Shown: piece after piece, positions 1 through 9,796 of the stretch
Layout: every line of letters begins with the position of its first letter
Numbering within the stretch: the first letter of the stretch is position 1
Source of the DNA: Marinobacter azerbaijanicus
Lineage (GTDB): Bacteria; Pseudomonadota; Gammaproteobacteria; Pseudomonadales; Oleiphilaceae
Assembly (NCBI RefSeq): GCF_030250645.1
Contig: NZ_JASSVS010000004.1
Location: 248,001-312,000, forward strand
DNA length: 64,000 bases
Direction: 5' to 3'
Made by a program: the position numbers and the translations under genes
Notes under the pieces: model-generated
The model's database searches: none
What the model was told of the DNA's origin: nothing
The model's input: the letters and a program-made list of their open reading frames with translations, nothing else

Positions 1-64
1 GTCAATAAGACACCATCGGCAACCAAGACTCTCCGAACAACCGATGACCCTATCCGGAGCCCCG

Positions 65-1384
65 ATGCACACCCCAGAACTGCTCGCCCCCGCCGGCACC
101 GCCGAACACCTTGAGACAGCCTTCGCCTATGGCGCCGACGCCGTCTATGCCGGCCAGCCCAGATACTCTTTGAGAGTAAGAAATAACAGCTTCAAAAACA
201 TTACGGCTTTGGGCGAAGGCATCACCCGCGCCCACGAACTTGGCAAGCAGTTCTACCTCGTATCCAACATCGCCCCCCACAACGACAAGGTGCGCAGCTA
301 TCTCCGGGATCTGGAGCCGGTACTGGAATACCGGCCGGATGCCCTGATCATGTCAGACCCCGGCCTGATCATGCTGGTACGGGAAAAATGGCCAGACCAG
401 CCCATACATCTGTCAGTACAGGCCAACGCCGTAAACTGGGCCACAGTCGAGTTCTGGCGCAGGCAAGGCATCAACCGCGTCATCCTGTCCCGGGAACTGG
501 CCCTGGACGAGATCCGCGACATCCGCGAAAAAGTTCCGGAAATGGAACTGGAAGTCTTCGTACACGGCGCCCTCTGCATGGCCTATTCCGGCCGCTGCCT
601 GCTGTCCGGCTACATGAACCACCGCGACGCCAACCAGGGTGCCTGCACCAACGCCTGCCGCTGGAACTACAAGGAAGTCAGCCACAGTCACGACCAGACC
701 GGCGACCTTATCGCCACATCAAACAGCGCCGAAGCCCGGATGGCAGAGCCGAAGGAGATCCTGCTGGAAGAACCCAACCGCCCAGGCAGCTACATCCCCG
801 CCTACGAGGACGAACACGGCACCTACATCATGAACTCAAAGGACCTCCGCGCCGTCCAGCACGTCGCTCAACTCGCGGAAATGGGCATCCACTCCCTGAA
901 AATCGAAGGCCGCACCAAAAGCACCTACTACGTCGCGCGCACCACCCAGGCCTACCGCCGCGCCATCGACGACGCCGCAGGCGGCAAGCCCTTCGACATG
1001 AACCTGATGAAACAGCTGGAAGCGCTCTCCAACCGCGGCTACACCGAAGGTTTCCTCCGCCGCCACGTGCCCCAGGAATACCAGAACTACGAACAGGGCT
1101 CCTCCCTGAACGGCAGCCAGCAGGTGGTCGGCACTATTACTGACGTGGATGACCGGTGGCTGACCATCGACGTGAAAAACAAGTTCGCCCCCGGTGACGC
1201 CCTGGAACTGATCACACCGGCCGGCAACCTGCGGTTCAGTGCGGAAACCATGGAAAACCGGAATGGTGAAGCCATGGAATATGCCCCCGGCAGCGGCCAT
1301 GTCGTCCGCATCCCCAAACCCCACTCGCTGCCCGATTCGCTTGATTTCAGTTACCTGACCCGAATCCTGCCATCATCTACATAG
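65..1384 (+). CDS. trhP: tRNA hydroxylation protein TrhP (U32 peptidase-like)
   Basis: Homologue of E. coli TrhP/YegQ, which with its paralogue TrhO-type enzymes helps make 5-hydroxyuridine at the wobble position of tRNA. The protein of 439 residues opens with the family signature PELLAPAG and AFAYGADAVYAGQ, and carries the conserved Cys set C171, C178, C194 and C198 (GALCMAYSGRC, then GACTNACRW), which in U32 proteins can hold an iron-sulfur cluster. I chose the ATG at 65 because GGAG lies 5 nt upstream and the N-terminus then aligns with the family; an in-frame ATG at 44 would add seven residues. It precedes the SUF cluster on the same strand, but a 500-bp gap with its own promoter separates them. 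Full length. Confidence 0.93.
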   Translation: MHTPELLAPAGTAEHLETAFAYGADAVYAGQPRYSLRVRNNSFKNITALGEGITRAHELGKQFYLVSNIAPHNDKVRSYLRDLEPVLEYRPDALIMSDPGLIMLVREKWPDQPIHLSVQANAVNWATVEFWRRQGINRVILSRELALDEIRDIREKVPEMELEVFVHGALCMAYSGRCLLSGYMNHRDANQGACTNACRWNYKEVSHSHDQTGDLIATSNSAEARMAEPKEILLEEPNRPGSYIPAYEDEHGTYIMNSKDLRAVQHVAQLAEMGIHSLKIEGRTKSTYYVARTTQAYRRAIDDAAGGKPFDMNLMKQLEALSNRGYTEGFLRRHVPQEYQNYEQGSSLNGSQQVVGTITDVDDRWLTIDVKNKFAPGDALELITPAGNLRFSAETMENRNGEAMEYAPGSGHVVRIPKPHSLPDSLDFSYLTRILPSST

Positions 1385-1421
1385 CAGTTTGTGAGTCGGT
1401 GGAGACCAGCAATTAGTCGAA

Positions 1422-1530
1422 GGCGTCAGGCGGGGCTTCCTCCCAAAACCGTGCATTGCCATGGATGGCAATGCCGAGCCCCCATGGATGGGTTCACGGC
1501 GTGTTTTGGGAGGAAGCCCCGCCTGACGCC
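1422..1530 (+). repeat. Intergenic paired-hairpin element, copy 1
   Basis: Arms 1422-1449 and 1503-1530 are a perfect 28-bp inverted repeat. The enclosed core holds a perfect 8-bp stem (1453-1460 with 1467-1474) and a second hairpin around 1481-1491. Both loops read CCATGGATGG on the plus strand, with the two GGA triplets at 1463-1465 and 1486-1488, 23 nt apart. The core read on the minus strand (ACGCCGTGAA...TCCATG...GGCTC) recurs in three other places in the window, while the arms differ. It lies between trhP and sufB. I do not recognise a named repeat family; the structure is seen directly, any function is inferred. Confidence 0.85.
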
Positions 1531-1643
1531 CGCCACCGCAACATCCAGTCTTACCCCAAGCCAGACCAAAGCTATCACCACGATTGCCAGCCCCTTAGTG
1601 CCCCAAGGGCCGAATAAGGTATAATCACGACACGCGCAATTTA

Positions 1644-1668
1644 ATACCTGACTATTTTACTCTGGTAT
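1644..1668 (+). promoter_or_regulatory. Type-1 IscR operator upstream of sufB
   Basis: The 25 bases from ATACCTGACT to CTGGTAT match the known E. coli type-1 IscR consensus (ATASYYGACTRWWWYAGTCRRSTAT) at 23 of 25 positions. The site overlaps a likely -35 (CTGACT, 1648-1653), 17 bp from a -10 TATACT at 1671-1676. The arrangement predicts repression of the suf genes by [2Fe-2S]-IscR and derepression in iron or oxidative stress. No iscR gene lies beside it, so the regulator must act in trans. Confidence 0.75.
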
Positions 1669-1676
1669 TGTATACT
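1648..1676 (+). promoter_or_regulatory. Probable sigma70 promoter of the suf operon
   Basis: The -35 candidate CTGACT (1648-1653, four of six consensus bases) and the -10 candidate TATACT (1671-1676, five of six) have an ideal 17-bp spacer. The start of transcription would be near 1683, giving a 5' leader of about 200 nt before sufB. It overlaps the IscR-like operator. Confidence 0.6.
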
Positions 1677-1884
1677 CGCTCACCAGAAGAAACGGATTTT
1701 GCCCTTGGTTATCAACAGGGCAACACCAAATCCGTCATCCAAAAACCGATTGCAGGGCGTACTCATTAGTTGAGCGACCACTGCAACGCCGAAAGTTTTA
1801 CATCCGCCCGGCGGCCAGCAGATGCCGCCACCGGCGACACCAGGGGCTGAAAAGCCCGAGATGAGAGAATACGGAGCGACGATC

Positions 1885-3333
<1,449 letters not shown>

Positions 3334-3381
3334 CTGATTGGTTTGCTGATCTCTGCCCCGCTGGTTTGGGTGGAGGTCAGC

Positions 3382-3479
3382 GAGCAGGTTGGGCCTTCCG
3401 GAACACGCCGTGAATACGTCCATGTAGGCTCCTAAAAAACATCCTTGTTTTTTAGGGTTCCGGAAGGCCCAACCTGCTC
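3382..3479 (-). repeat. Intergenic paired-hairpin element, copy 2
   Basis: Arms 3382-3404 and 3457-3479 form a perfect 23-bp inverted repeat, extendable by a few bases with one mismatch. The core carries a perfect 10-11-bp stem (3431-3441 with 3446-3456) and a second, smaller hairpin around 3415-3426. Read on the minus strand the loops are ACAAGGATGT and ACATGGACGT; their GGA triplets are 23 nt apart. The minus strand is antisense to the suf genes, opposite to copy 3 only 94 bp away. Core conserved with copies 1, 3 and 4, arms different. Confidence 0.85.
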
Positions 3480-3572
3480 ACTGCCCCAGACATCTTACGG
3501 GCACGAACATTTGGTCTTCCGACAGAGCGTTATTTTGCCTCGGACGGCAAACACAAAAGTATGCGGAAGCCA

Positions 3573-3666
3573 TCGGGCAGGCCCTTCCGGGATCGTAAAA
3601 ATCAGGGATGATTTTTCCGAGCGTACATGGACGTATTCACAGCGTATCCCGGAAGGGCCTGCCCGA
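3573..3666 (+). repeat. Intergenic paired-hairpin element, copy 3
   Basis: Arms 3573-3593 and 3646-3666 form a perfect 21-bp inverted repeat. Inside, AAAAATCA (3597-3604) pairs with TGATTTTT (3609-3616) around a GGGA loop, and TACATGGACGTA (3624-3635) makes a second hairpin. Plus-strand loops are TCAGGGATGA and ACATGGACGT, with GGA triplets at 3606 and 3629. On this orientation the element is in the sense of sufB-sufC, ending 76 bp before sufC. The 90 bp between copies 2 and 3 contain nothing I recognise. Confidence 0.85.
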
Positions 3667-3742
3667 GGGCTGACTCCTCCACAGTTGGCAGTCAGCCCAA
3701 GGCAACAGAATTCAGACGGTTAAAAGAGAGAGAAGCCTACAA

Positions 3743-4516
3743 ATGCTGAGTATCAAGAACCTGCACGCATCCGTTGAGGGTGAAGAGATCCTCAAGGGCA
3801 TCAACCTGGAAATCAAGGCCGGGGAAGTTCATGCCATCATGGGCCCGAACGGCTCAGGCAAGAGTACGCTGTCCCAGGTGCTTGCGGGCAATGAGACGTT
3901 TGAGGTGACCGAAGGCGAGATTACCCTCAATGGCGACAACCTGCTGGATCTGGAAACCGAAGAGCGGGCCCGCGAAGGCATCTTCCTGGCGTTCCAGTAT
4001 CCGGTAGAGATTCCCGGCGTCAGCAACCTGCAGTTCCTGCGTACCGCCGTTAACGCCATGCGCACACACCGTGGCGAGCCGGAGATGAACGCGGCTGAGT
4101 TCATGAAGCTGGCCAGGGAAGTGTCCAAACAGGTGGATCTGGACCCGGCCTTCCTCAAGCGCGGTGTCAACGAAGGCTTCTCCGGTGGCGAGAAGAAGCG
4201 CAACGAAATCATGCAGGCGCTTCTGCTCCAGCCCAAGCTGGCGATTCTGGACGAGACCGACTCGGGGCTTGATATCGATGCCCTGCAGGTGGTCTCAAAG
4301 GGCGTGAACGCCCTGCGTGCCGAAGACCGCGCCATTCTGATGGTGACTCACTACCAGCGTCTACTGAATCACATCGTGCCGGACTACGTGCATGTTCTTG
4401 CCGGCGGCAAAATCGTGAAATCCGGTGGCCGTGAGCTGGCGCTGGAGCTTGAAGAGCGCGGTTACGGCTGGCTCGGCGTGAAAGACGAAGAAGCCACACC
4501 CAGTGCAGCCAGTTAA
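3743..4516 (+). CDS. sufC: Fe-S cluster assembly ATPase SufC
   Basis: ABC-type ATPase that drives conformational change in the SufBCD scaffold complex in the cytoplasm. The 257-residue protein shows Walker A GPNGSGKST (about 34-42), the ABC signature region SGGEKKRNE (about 147-155) and Walker B with LAILDETDSGLD (about 166-177). The SGGEKKRN and DSGLD variants are typical of SufC rather than of transporter ATPases. The upstream purine tract AGAGAGA is a modest ribosome-binding site. It is followed closely by sufD (12 nt gap), so both should be on one transcript. Confidence 0.97.
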   Translation: MLSIKNLHASVEGEEILKGINLEIKAGEVHAIMGPNGSGKSTLSQVLAGNETFEVTEGEITLNGDNLLDLETEERAREGIFLAFQYPVEIPGVSNLQFLRTAVNAMRTHRGEPEMNAAEFMKLAREVSKQVDLDPAFLKRGVNEGFSGGEKKRNEIMQALLLQPKLAILDETDSGLDIDALQVVSKGVNALRAEDRAILMVTHYQRLLNHIVPDYVHVLAGGKIVKSGGRELALELEERGYGWLGVKDEEATPSAAS

Positions 4517-4528
4517 GGAGGCCGTGGA

Positions 4529-5815
4529 ATGAAACCAGCACCAACGCTTTCCAGCGCCTTCCTTGAGCCGCGCGGGCATTCACTGCCGGCGCCACTGCTT
4601 GAGCTGCGCAAACAACGGGGTACGGCACTGGTGGACATGCCTTTGCCAACCCGCAAAACCGAAAACTGGAAGTACTCCAGCCGGCATCTGAAACTGACGG
4701 ATGATCTGGCCACCACCCTGCCCGCTACCGGCAAGGACGGCTACAGCCTGTCGTTGCCCGGTTACCGGGTGGTGTTCCACAACGGCGTGATGATTCCGGA
4801 AGCGTCTGATTTTCCGGACCTTGATGGCGTGCGCATCCAGAATTTCGGCGATCTTGACGACGACGATGCAGCCGCCCTTGCAGAACGCCTGGACAACACC
4901 CTGGACACCCGCGCGGTGCAGATGGCGAGGCTGAACTCTGCACGATTCGAAGACGGCCTGTACATCCGCCTCGACAAGGAAGTCGTGCTGGATCAGCCGC
5001 TGTTCATTGTGCACGAAGTAACCGGCACCGCCTCCGGCTCTGCCTATCCGCGTATCTATGTGGATGCTGCGCGTCACAGCCAGATCACACTGGTGGAGGA
5101 GTACCTCTCCAGCGGCAACGAGCCGGTCATGGTCAACGCGGTCACCGAGTACATGCTGGAAGACGGCGCCAACGTCACCAGCGTACGGCTGGTCATGGAA
5201 GGTGAGAATGTCCAGCACATCGGCGCCACCGGTGTTCGCCAGGCCGCCAACTCCCGCTTCGAAAGCCATTGCGTGGGCTTCGGCGGACCTCTTCGCCGGC
5301 ACGACCTGATGGTTCGTCTCGAAGGCGAGGGTGGCGAGTGCAAGCTGAACGGTGTGGTCGTTACTCAGGGCAAGCAGCATTACGACAACCACACCTCCAT
5401 TGAACACGTGGCGGCTCACTGCAACAGCGAGGAAACCTATCGCAATATCGCTGCAGACGAGTCCCACGCTGTGTTCAATGGCCGCATCCATATTCATGAG
5501 GATGCCCAGAAGTCGAACGCCAACATGAACAACAAGAACCTGTTGCTCTCCACTGGCGCCGAGATTGACACCAAGCCCGAGCTGGAAATTTACGCAGATG
5601 ACGTCAAGTGCGCCCATGGCGCGACCATTGGCCAGCTGGACAGGACATCCCTGTTCTATCTGGTTTCCCGCGGGATCGGGCGCCGTGAAGCCAATACCCT
5701 TTTGACTATGGCCTTCATTAACGAACTTGTTGAACAGATTCCGGTTCAGGCAGTCAAAGACGCTGCACAGCTTCGGCTGAATGAGTTTTTCGATCAGACA
5801 TTTGAGGAGGCCTGA
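4529..5815 (+). CDS. sufD: Fe-S cluster assembly protein SufD
   Basis: SufD is the structural partner of SufB in the SufBC2D complex and is needed for iron acquisition during cluster assembly. The 428-residue product shares the beta-helix core with SufB; recognisable stretches are KTENWKYS near the N-terminus, HYDNHTSIEH, VFNGRIHIHEDAQKSNANM and the C-terminal CAHGATIGQLD with RGIGRREANTLL. A strong AAGGAGG (4515-4521) eight bases before the ATG supports the start. It sits between sufC and sufS with very short gaps, typical of an operon. Confidence 0.96.
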   Translation: MKPAPTLSSAFLEPRGHSLPAPLLELRKQRGTALVDMPLPTRKTENWKYSSRHLKLTDDLATTLPATGKDGYSLSLPGYRVVFHNGVMIPEASDFPDLDGVRIQNFGDLDDDDAAALAERLDNTLDTRAVQMARLNSARFEDGLYIRLDKEVVLDQPLFIVHEVTGTASGSAYPRIYVDAARHSQITLVEEYLSSGNEPVMVNAVTEYMLEDGANVTSVRLVMEGENVQHIGATGVRQAANSRFESHCVGFGGPLRRHDLMVRLEGEGGECKLNGVVVTQGKQHYDNHTSIEHVAAHCNSEETYRNIAADESHAVFNGRIHIHEDAQKSNANMNNKNLLLSTGAEIDTKPELEIYADDVKCAHGATIGQLDRTSLFYLVSRGIGRREANTLLTMAFINELVEQIPVQAVKDAAQLRLNEFFDQTFEEA

Positions 5816-5821
5816 CCGGTT

Positions 5822-7075
5822 ATGACAGACCTTTCCGTGGCAAACAAGGCTGGCAGAGCGACGTTTGATGTCGATGCTGTCCGCCGGGACTTCCCGATCC
5901 TTGATCAGCAGATCAACGGCAAGCCCCTCGTATATCTGGACAACGGTGCTTCGGCCCAGAAGCCGATTGCCGTACTGGACGCCATGGATCGGTATTACCG
6001 GGAAATGCACTCCAATGTTCACCGGGGTGCCCACACCCTGGGGGATCGCGCAACCAGCGCTTTCGAGGGCGCTCGCGAGAAGGTACGGTCATTCCTGAAC
6101 GCCGGCAGTACCCGTGAGATCATCTGGACGCGGGGCACCACCGAAGCCATTAATGTGGTCGCCAACGGGCTGGCCGGCCGCCTGAAGCCGGGCGACGAAA
6201 TTCTCGTCAGCCATATGGAGCACCATGCCAACATTGTGCCCTGGCAGATGGTGGCCGAGCGCACGGGGGCGAAGGTGCTTCCTGTGCAGGTAACACCGGA
6301 AGGTGAGCTCGACCTGGAATCGTTCACCAGCCTTTTGGGCGATCGCACCCGCGTGCTGGCACTGACCCACGTCTCCAACGTTCTGGGCACGGTTAACCCG
6401 GTTGCCCCGCTGATAGAACAGGCCAAGGCCAGGGGTGTGATTACCCTGATCGACGGCGCCCAGGCGGTGCCCCACTTCCAGCCGGACGTACAGGCACTGG
6501 GTTGCGACTTCTATGTGTTCTCATCCCACAAACTGTTCGGTCCTACTGGCATCGGCGTGCTCTACGGGAAAGCCCAACTGCTCGAGGAAATGCCTCCCTA
6601 CCAGGGCGGTGGGGAAATGATCGAACGGGTATCCTTCGAGCGCACCACCTGGAACGTACTGCCCTATAAATTTGAGGCGGGCACCCCACCCATTGCCGAA
6701 GCAGTCGGCCTGGGGGCTGCCATCGACTATCTGGACAGCCTCGACCGCAAGGGCATGGAAGCGGCCGAAGCGGCGCTTCTCACCCGGGCAAACCAGCTGG
6801 TTGAAAGCGTCCCAGGCATGGAAGTGATTGGTACGGCCAGCAATAAAATGCCGGTTATGTCCTTTAAAATTGCTGGCCTGCACCCCAGTGACATAGGCAC
6901 CCTGCTGGACCAGCAGGGTATCGAGATCCGCACCGGCCATCACTGCGCCATGCCACTGATGGACTTTTACGGGGTTCCCGGTACAGCACGGGCGTCCTTT
7001 GCATTTTACAATACGCTGGAGGAAGTGGAACAATTGTTCACTGCCCTGCAGAAAATCCAGCGTCTGTTTGCCTGA
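5822..7075 (+). CDS. sufS: Cysteine desulfurase SufS
   Basis: PLP-dependent type II cysteine desulfurase that takes sulfur from L-cysteine and passes it as persulfide to SufE. The 417-residue protein carries the PLP-binding lysine in SSHKLFGPTG (K237) and the persulfide cysteine in RTGHHCAMPLM (C375). The RTGHHCA context is that of SufS/CsdA, not IscS. A GAGGAGG stretch at the end of sufD serves as ribosome-binding site; the gap to sufD is six bases. Downstream SufE (8112-8573) is its expected partner. Confidence 0.96.
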   Translation: MTDLSVANKAGRATFDVDAVRRDFPILDQQINGKPLVYLDNGASAQKPIAVLDAMDRYYREMHSNVHRGAHTLGDRATSAFEGAREKVRSFLNAGSTREIIWTRGTTEAINVVANGLAGRLKPGDEILVSHMEHHANIVPWQMVAERTGAKVLPVQVTPEGELDLESFTSLLGDRTRVLALTHVSNVLGTVNPVAPLIEQAKARGVITLIDGAQAVPHFQPDVQALGCDFYVFSSHKLFGPTGIGVLYGKAQLLEEMPPYQGGGEMIERVSFERTTWNVLPYKFEAGTPPIAEAVGLGAAIDYLDSLDRKGMEAAEAALLTRANQLVESVPGMEVIGTASNKMPVMSFKIAGLHPSDIGTLLDQQGIEIRTGHHCAMPLMDFYGVPGTARASFAFYNTLEEVEQLFTALQKIQRLFA

Positions 7076-7088
7076 TGGAGGTGGAAAC

Positions 7089-7442
7089 ATGACAGCCGAA
7101 GTCTTCACACCAACCGTAGCCGTCACCATGACGCCCACTGCGGTGAAACACGTACGCAAACAACTGGACAAAAAGCCCGAGGCGAAAGGTATCCGCCTGG
7201 CCATCAAGAAAAGCGGCTGTTCCGGCTTCAAATATGAAACCCAGTGGGTTGAAGAAGTTGGCGCGGATGACAAGGTGTTCCACATTGATGGCGTGGACCT
7301 GTTCGTTAAGGAAGAGCACCTGCCGCTGGTGAATGGCATCGAGATCGATTTTGTGACTGAGGGGGTGAACTCCCTGTTCCAGTTCCGGAATCCGAATGCC
7401 ACCGCTGAGTGTGGATGCGGGGAGAGTTTCACGGTTGCCTGA
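7089..7442 (+). CDS. sufA: A-type Fe-S carrier SufA
   Basis: A-type carrier that receives clusters from SufBCD and hands them to apo-proteins. The 117-residue protein has the three conserved cysteines C44 (KSGCSGFKY), C108 and C110 (ECGCGESF). GGAGGT lies 5 nt before the ATG at 7089; an open frame running in from 6999 inside sufS lacks a start signal. SufA, ErpA and IscA are close paralogues; the SUF location makes SufA the best name. In E. coli sufA is first in the operon, here it follows sufS. Confidence 0.93.
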   Translation: MTAEVFTPTVAVTMTPTAVKHVRKQLDKKPEAKGIRLAIKKSGCSGFKYETQWVEEVGADDKVFHIDGVDLFVKEEHLPLVNGIEIDFVTEGVNSLFQFRNPNATAECGCGESFTVA

Positions 7443-7456
7443 ACCTGAAACTGTGG

Positions 7457-7534
7457 TGTCGGATTACGGCTTCGCCTAATCCGACCTACAAAGACAACCA
7501 ATGTAGGTCGGATTAAGCGCAGCGCAATCCGACA
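7457..7534. repeat. REPIN-like palindrome pair
   Basis: Two imperfect palindromes, 7458-7489 and 7503-7533, face each other. Each contains GTCGGATT...AATCCGAC, with GGTCGG/CCGACC ends, and the pair as a whole is an inverted repeat beginning TGTCGGATT and ending AATCCGACA. The same unit recurs at 22457-22540. This is the form of extragenic palindromic REP doublets moved by RAYT transposases. It lies between sufA and sufT inside the operon, where it could fold in the mRNA. Confidence 0.8.
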
Positions 7535-7568
7535 AACCAGCTAGAGAGAAAACGAGGCCCCAGACGGC

Positions 7569-8111
7569 ATGCAAGAACGGGAAGTGGTCCTGACCAAACG
7601 CGAAGTAGAGGCACGACTGGTGCCCACCGGCACGGAAATCATGATTCCGTCGGATACCTTTGTGACCATCACACAGTCACTGGGGGGCAGCTTTACCGTT
7701 GCCGTGAATGGTAATCTTGCTCGCATTGAAGGCCACAACGCCGACGCCCTGGGCAAGAAGCCGCTGGAAAGCAGCTTCGAAACCCCCAAAGACGGCACCG
7801 TGAACGAAAACCAGGTCTGGGAAGCCATGAAAAACTGCTACGACCCGGAAATTCCGGTCAACGTGGTGGATCTTGGCCTCATCTACGACTGTAAGATAGA
7901 GAACGACCCTGAAAACGGTAACCACGTTTACGTTCTGATGACCCTCACTGCCGCCGGCTGTGGCATGGGCCCGGTGATCACCGAGGACGTCAAGACCAAG
8001 CTCGAGCATGTACCCAACGTCGACAAGGTGACGGTTGAACTTACCTTCGACCCACCCTGGAACAACGACATGCTTACCGACGAAGCCAAGCTTGAACTGG
8101 GGATGCTGTGA
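7569..8111 (+). CDS. sufT: Fe-S assembly protein SufT (MIP18/DUF59)
   Basis: SufT proteins are auxiliary maturation factors for Fe-S enzymes, related to the MIP18 (DUF59) family. The 180-residue product has an N-terminal SufT-specific part (about 1-75) and a C-terminal MIP18 domain with the typical YDPEIPVNVVDLGLIY start and the conserved cysteine in LTAAGCGMGP. Its position between sufA and sufE supports the role. The stop is followed at once by the sufE ATG. Upstream lies the REPIN pair, which separates it from sufA by 126 bp. Confidence 0.9.
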   Translation: MQEREVVLTKREVEARLVPTGTEIMIPSDTFVTITQSLGGSFTVAVNGNLARIEGHNADALGKKPLESSFETPKDGTVNENQVWEAMKNCYDPEIPVNVVDLGLIYDCKIENDPENGNHVYVLMTLTAAGCGMGPVITEDVKTKLEHVPNVDKVTVELTFDPPWNNDMLTDEAKLELGML

Positions 8112-8573
8112 ATGACTGCCTCTGAACAGGATTTTCTGAATAACCCTCTGGGAAAAGACACCACCCTGGAAGATGTAGTGGATGGCTTCGAATTCCTGGA
8201 CGACTGGGAAGAACGCTACGCATTCATTATCGACCTGGGCAAGCAGCTACCGCCATTTCCGGATGACGAGCGCACGGAAGAGAACTACGTGCACGGGTGT
8301 CAGAGCCAGGTGTGGCTGATACATCATTATGATGAAGAAAGCGGCAAGCTTTACCTGCTGATTGATTCCGATGCCATTATCGTGCGCGGCCTTGCTGCCA
8401 TCATCCTGGTGGCGCTGAACGGCAAGACACCCAGGGATCTTCTGGCCACGGATATTGACGAGCTGTTCGAAGAGCTCGACCTGTTCCGCCATATCTCCCC
8501 GACCCGGGGCAACGGTCTTCGCGCCATGGTGAGCAAGATCCGGGATATCGCTGCGGAAACCGCCGCAGCCTGA
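8112..8573 (+). CDS. sufE: Cysteine desulfurase activator SufE
   Basis: SufE accepts persulfide sulfur from SufS and delivers it to SufB. The 153-residue protein has the active cysteine in YVHGCQSQVWL (C63) and the conserved C-terminal region FRHISPTRGNGLRAMV. Its ATG directly abuts the sufT stop codon, so translation is likely coupled. This is the last gene of the cluster; the next gene (flgT) is convergent, with its stop only 18 bp away and no clear terminator between. Confidence 0.95.
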   Translation: MTASEQDFLNNPLGKDTTLEDVVDGFEFLDDWEERYAFIIDLGKQLPPFPDDERTEENYVHGCQSQVWLIHHYDEESGKLYLLIDSDAIIVRGLAAIILVALNGKTPRDLLATDIDELFEELDLFRHISPTRGNGLRAMVSKIRDIAAETAAA

Positions 8574-8591
8574 GGGCTCTCGCAACAACAT

Positions 8592-9782
8592 TTACCAGAC
8601 GATTGCCACATCATCCCGCTGGATATTGATCTGCCCGCCTGAGACCGGAATATTACCGTTACTGAAGTCCGGGTGGACATTGTTCAGCGTCATGGTTGTG
8701 CGGCTGTCCTGCAACTCTGGGGTTGCACCCGGCGAATCGAAGAAACTGGCACTGCGGTAGAGTTTCAGCTCATCTCCCGGCCTCAGCCCTGCGGTTGCGC
8801 CGGAATCCAGAGTCACTTTGCTGCCATCCACCCGGGTTACCCGGGTGATAAAAGGCTGACATGCCAAGGCATTGTTGATTGCGGTTGTCATATCCCTCAT
8901 CAGGCCGCCAACCGCCCTGCCATAACCGGTTTCCTGGAAGCCGGCGGAACCAAACCCGTCAGCAGAGCCGGGGCCGGCGTCCCAGCGCGCCTCGGTCGCG
9001 AAACGCTCCTGGTAGATGGGCGAACCACTGAATCCGTCGTAAATCATCAGATCCGCCACAAACCTCCGATTCTGGTTCACGGCACCAATCCCCCGCTGCA
9101 TACGGTCGATTATGGAACTGCCCCAGGCATCCGGATCAGACACACCCACATCACGGATCACGCCGGCAACAACAAACTGCACACCCAGTTCCCGCGCCAC
9201 CTGGATTACGTTGGTAAGACGGTTATTGAACTTCTGCTGGGTTGGCGCGTTCAGAAGATCGCTGAACAGGCGCTGGGTGGTGGCACCAAATACCTGAAGA
9301 TTGCCGGTGCTCCGAAGCTCCGCCTGCAATAATTGCGGCAAGATCTCGCCGGCATCATCGATACGGCCAATTCGCGCCTGGTCCGGATACACCATTGGGA
9401 AGCCGGTTACCGCAACGCGTTTTCTCAGGCCACTTGCCTCTCCTGCACTGCAACTTCCGCTTTCGGACATATCGGCCCGCACGGTTACCCGTAAAAGATT
9501 GCCCCGGCGATACTCGTCCACCACTTTCACGGATCTGGCCCGGGATGAGGACGCCACCTGCAGGCGGGACTCTGTCACCACACCGTTTTCGACGGTATCG
9601 CGACTGCTGATTCTGGCCTCGTATTGCAGGGACACATCCCTCAATGCTGCTTTTCTGGCCTCCTGCCTGGCGCCATCCACATCATCACCATGGATAGTGG
9701 CATGCCCCACACCCTCCAGCACCACGGCCTGGGCATTGGACGCAAGAATCAGCGCAGTAAAAAAGAAAATTGCCAGCTTCAT
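8592..9782 (-). CDS. flgT: Flagellar assembly protein FlgT
   Basis: FlgT forms the periplasmic H-ring of sodium-type polar flagellar motors in Vibrio and relatives. The 396-residue product begins MKLAIFFFTALILASNAQAV, a standard signal peptide; the ATG at 9782 was preferred over one at 9800. It has the N-terminal domain with VLEGVGHATI and ARQEARKAALRD, a middle domain (KRVAVTGFP...FVVAGVIRDV) and a C-terminal domain with the motif SGATAGLRPGDELKLYR. It follows flgP by 14 bp, so the two form an operon. No other flagellar genes are near. Confidence 0.85.
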   Translation of the reverse strand: MKLAIFFFTALILASNAQAVVLEGVGHATIHGDDVDGARQEARKAALRDVSLQYEARISSRDTVENGVVTESRLQVASSSRARSVKVVDEYRRGNLLRVTVRADMSESGSCSAGEASGLRKRVAVTGFPMVYPDQARIGRIDDAGEILPQLLQAELRSTGNLQVFGATTQRLFSDLLNAPTQQKFNNRLTNVIQVARELGVQFVVAGVIRDVGVSDPDAWGSSIIDRMQRGIGAVNQNRRFVADLMIYDGFSGSPIYQERFATEARWDAGPGSADGFGSAGFQETGYGRAVGGLMRDMTTAINNALACQPFITRVTRVDGSKVTLDSGATAGLRPGDELKLYRSASFFDSPGATPELQDSRTTMTLNNVHPDFSNGNIPVSGGQINIQRDDVAIVW

Positions 9783-9796
9783 GGAGAATGAGTCTC

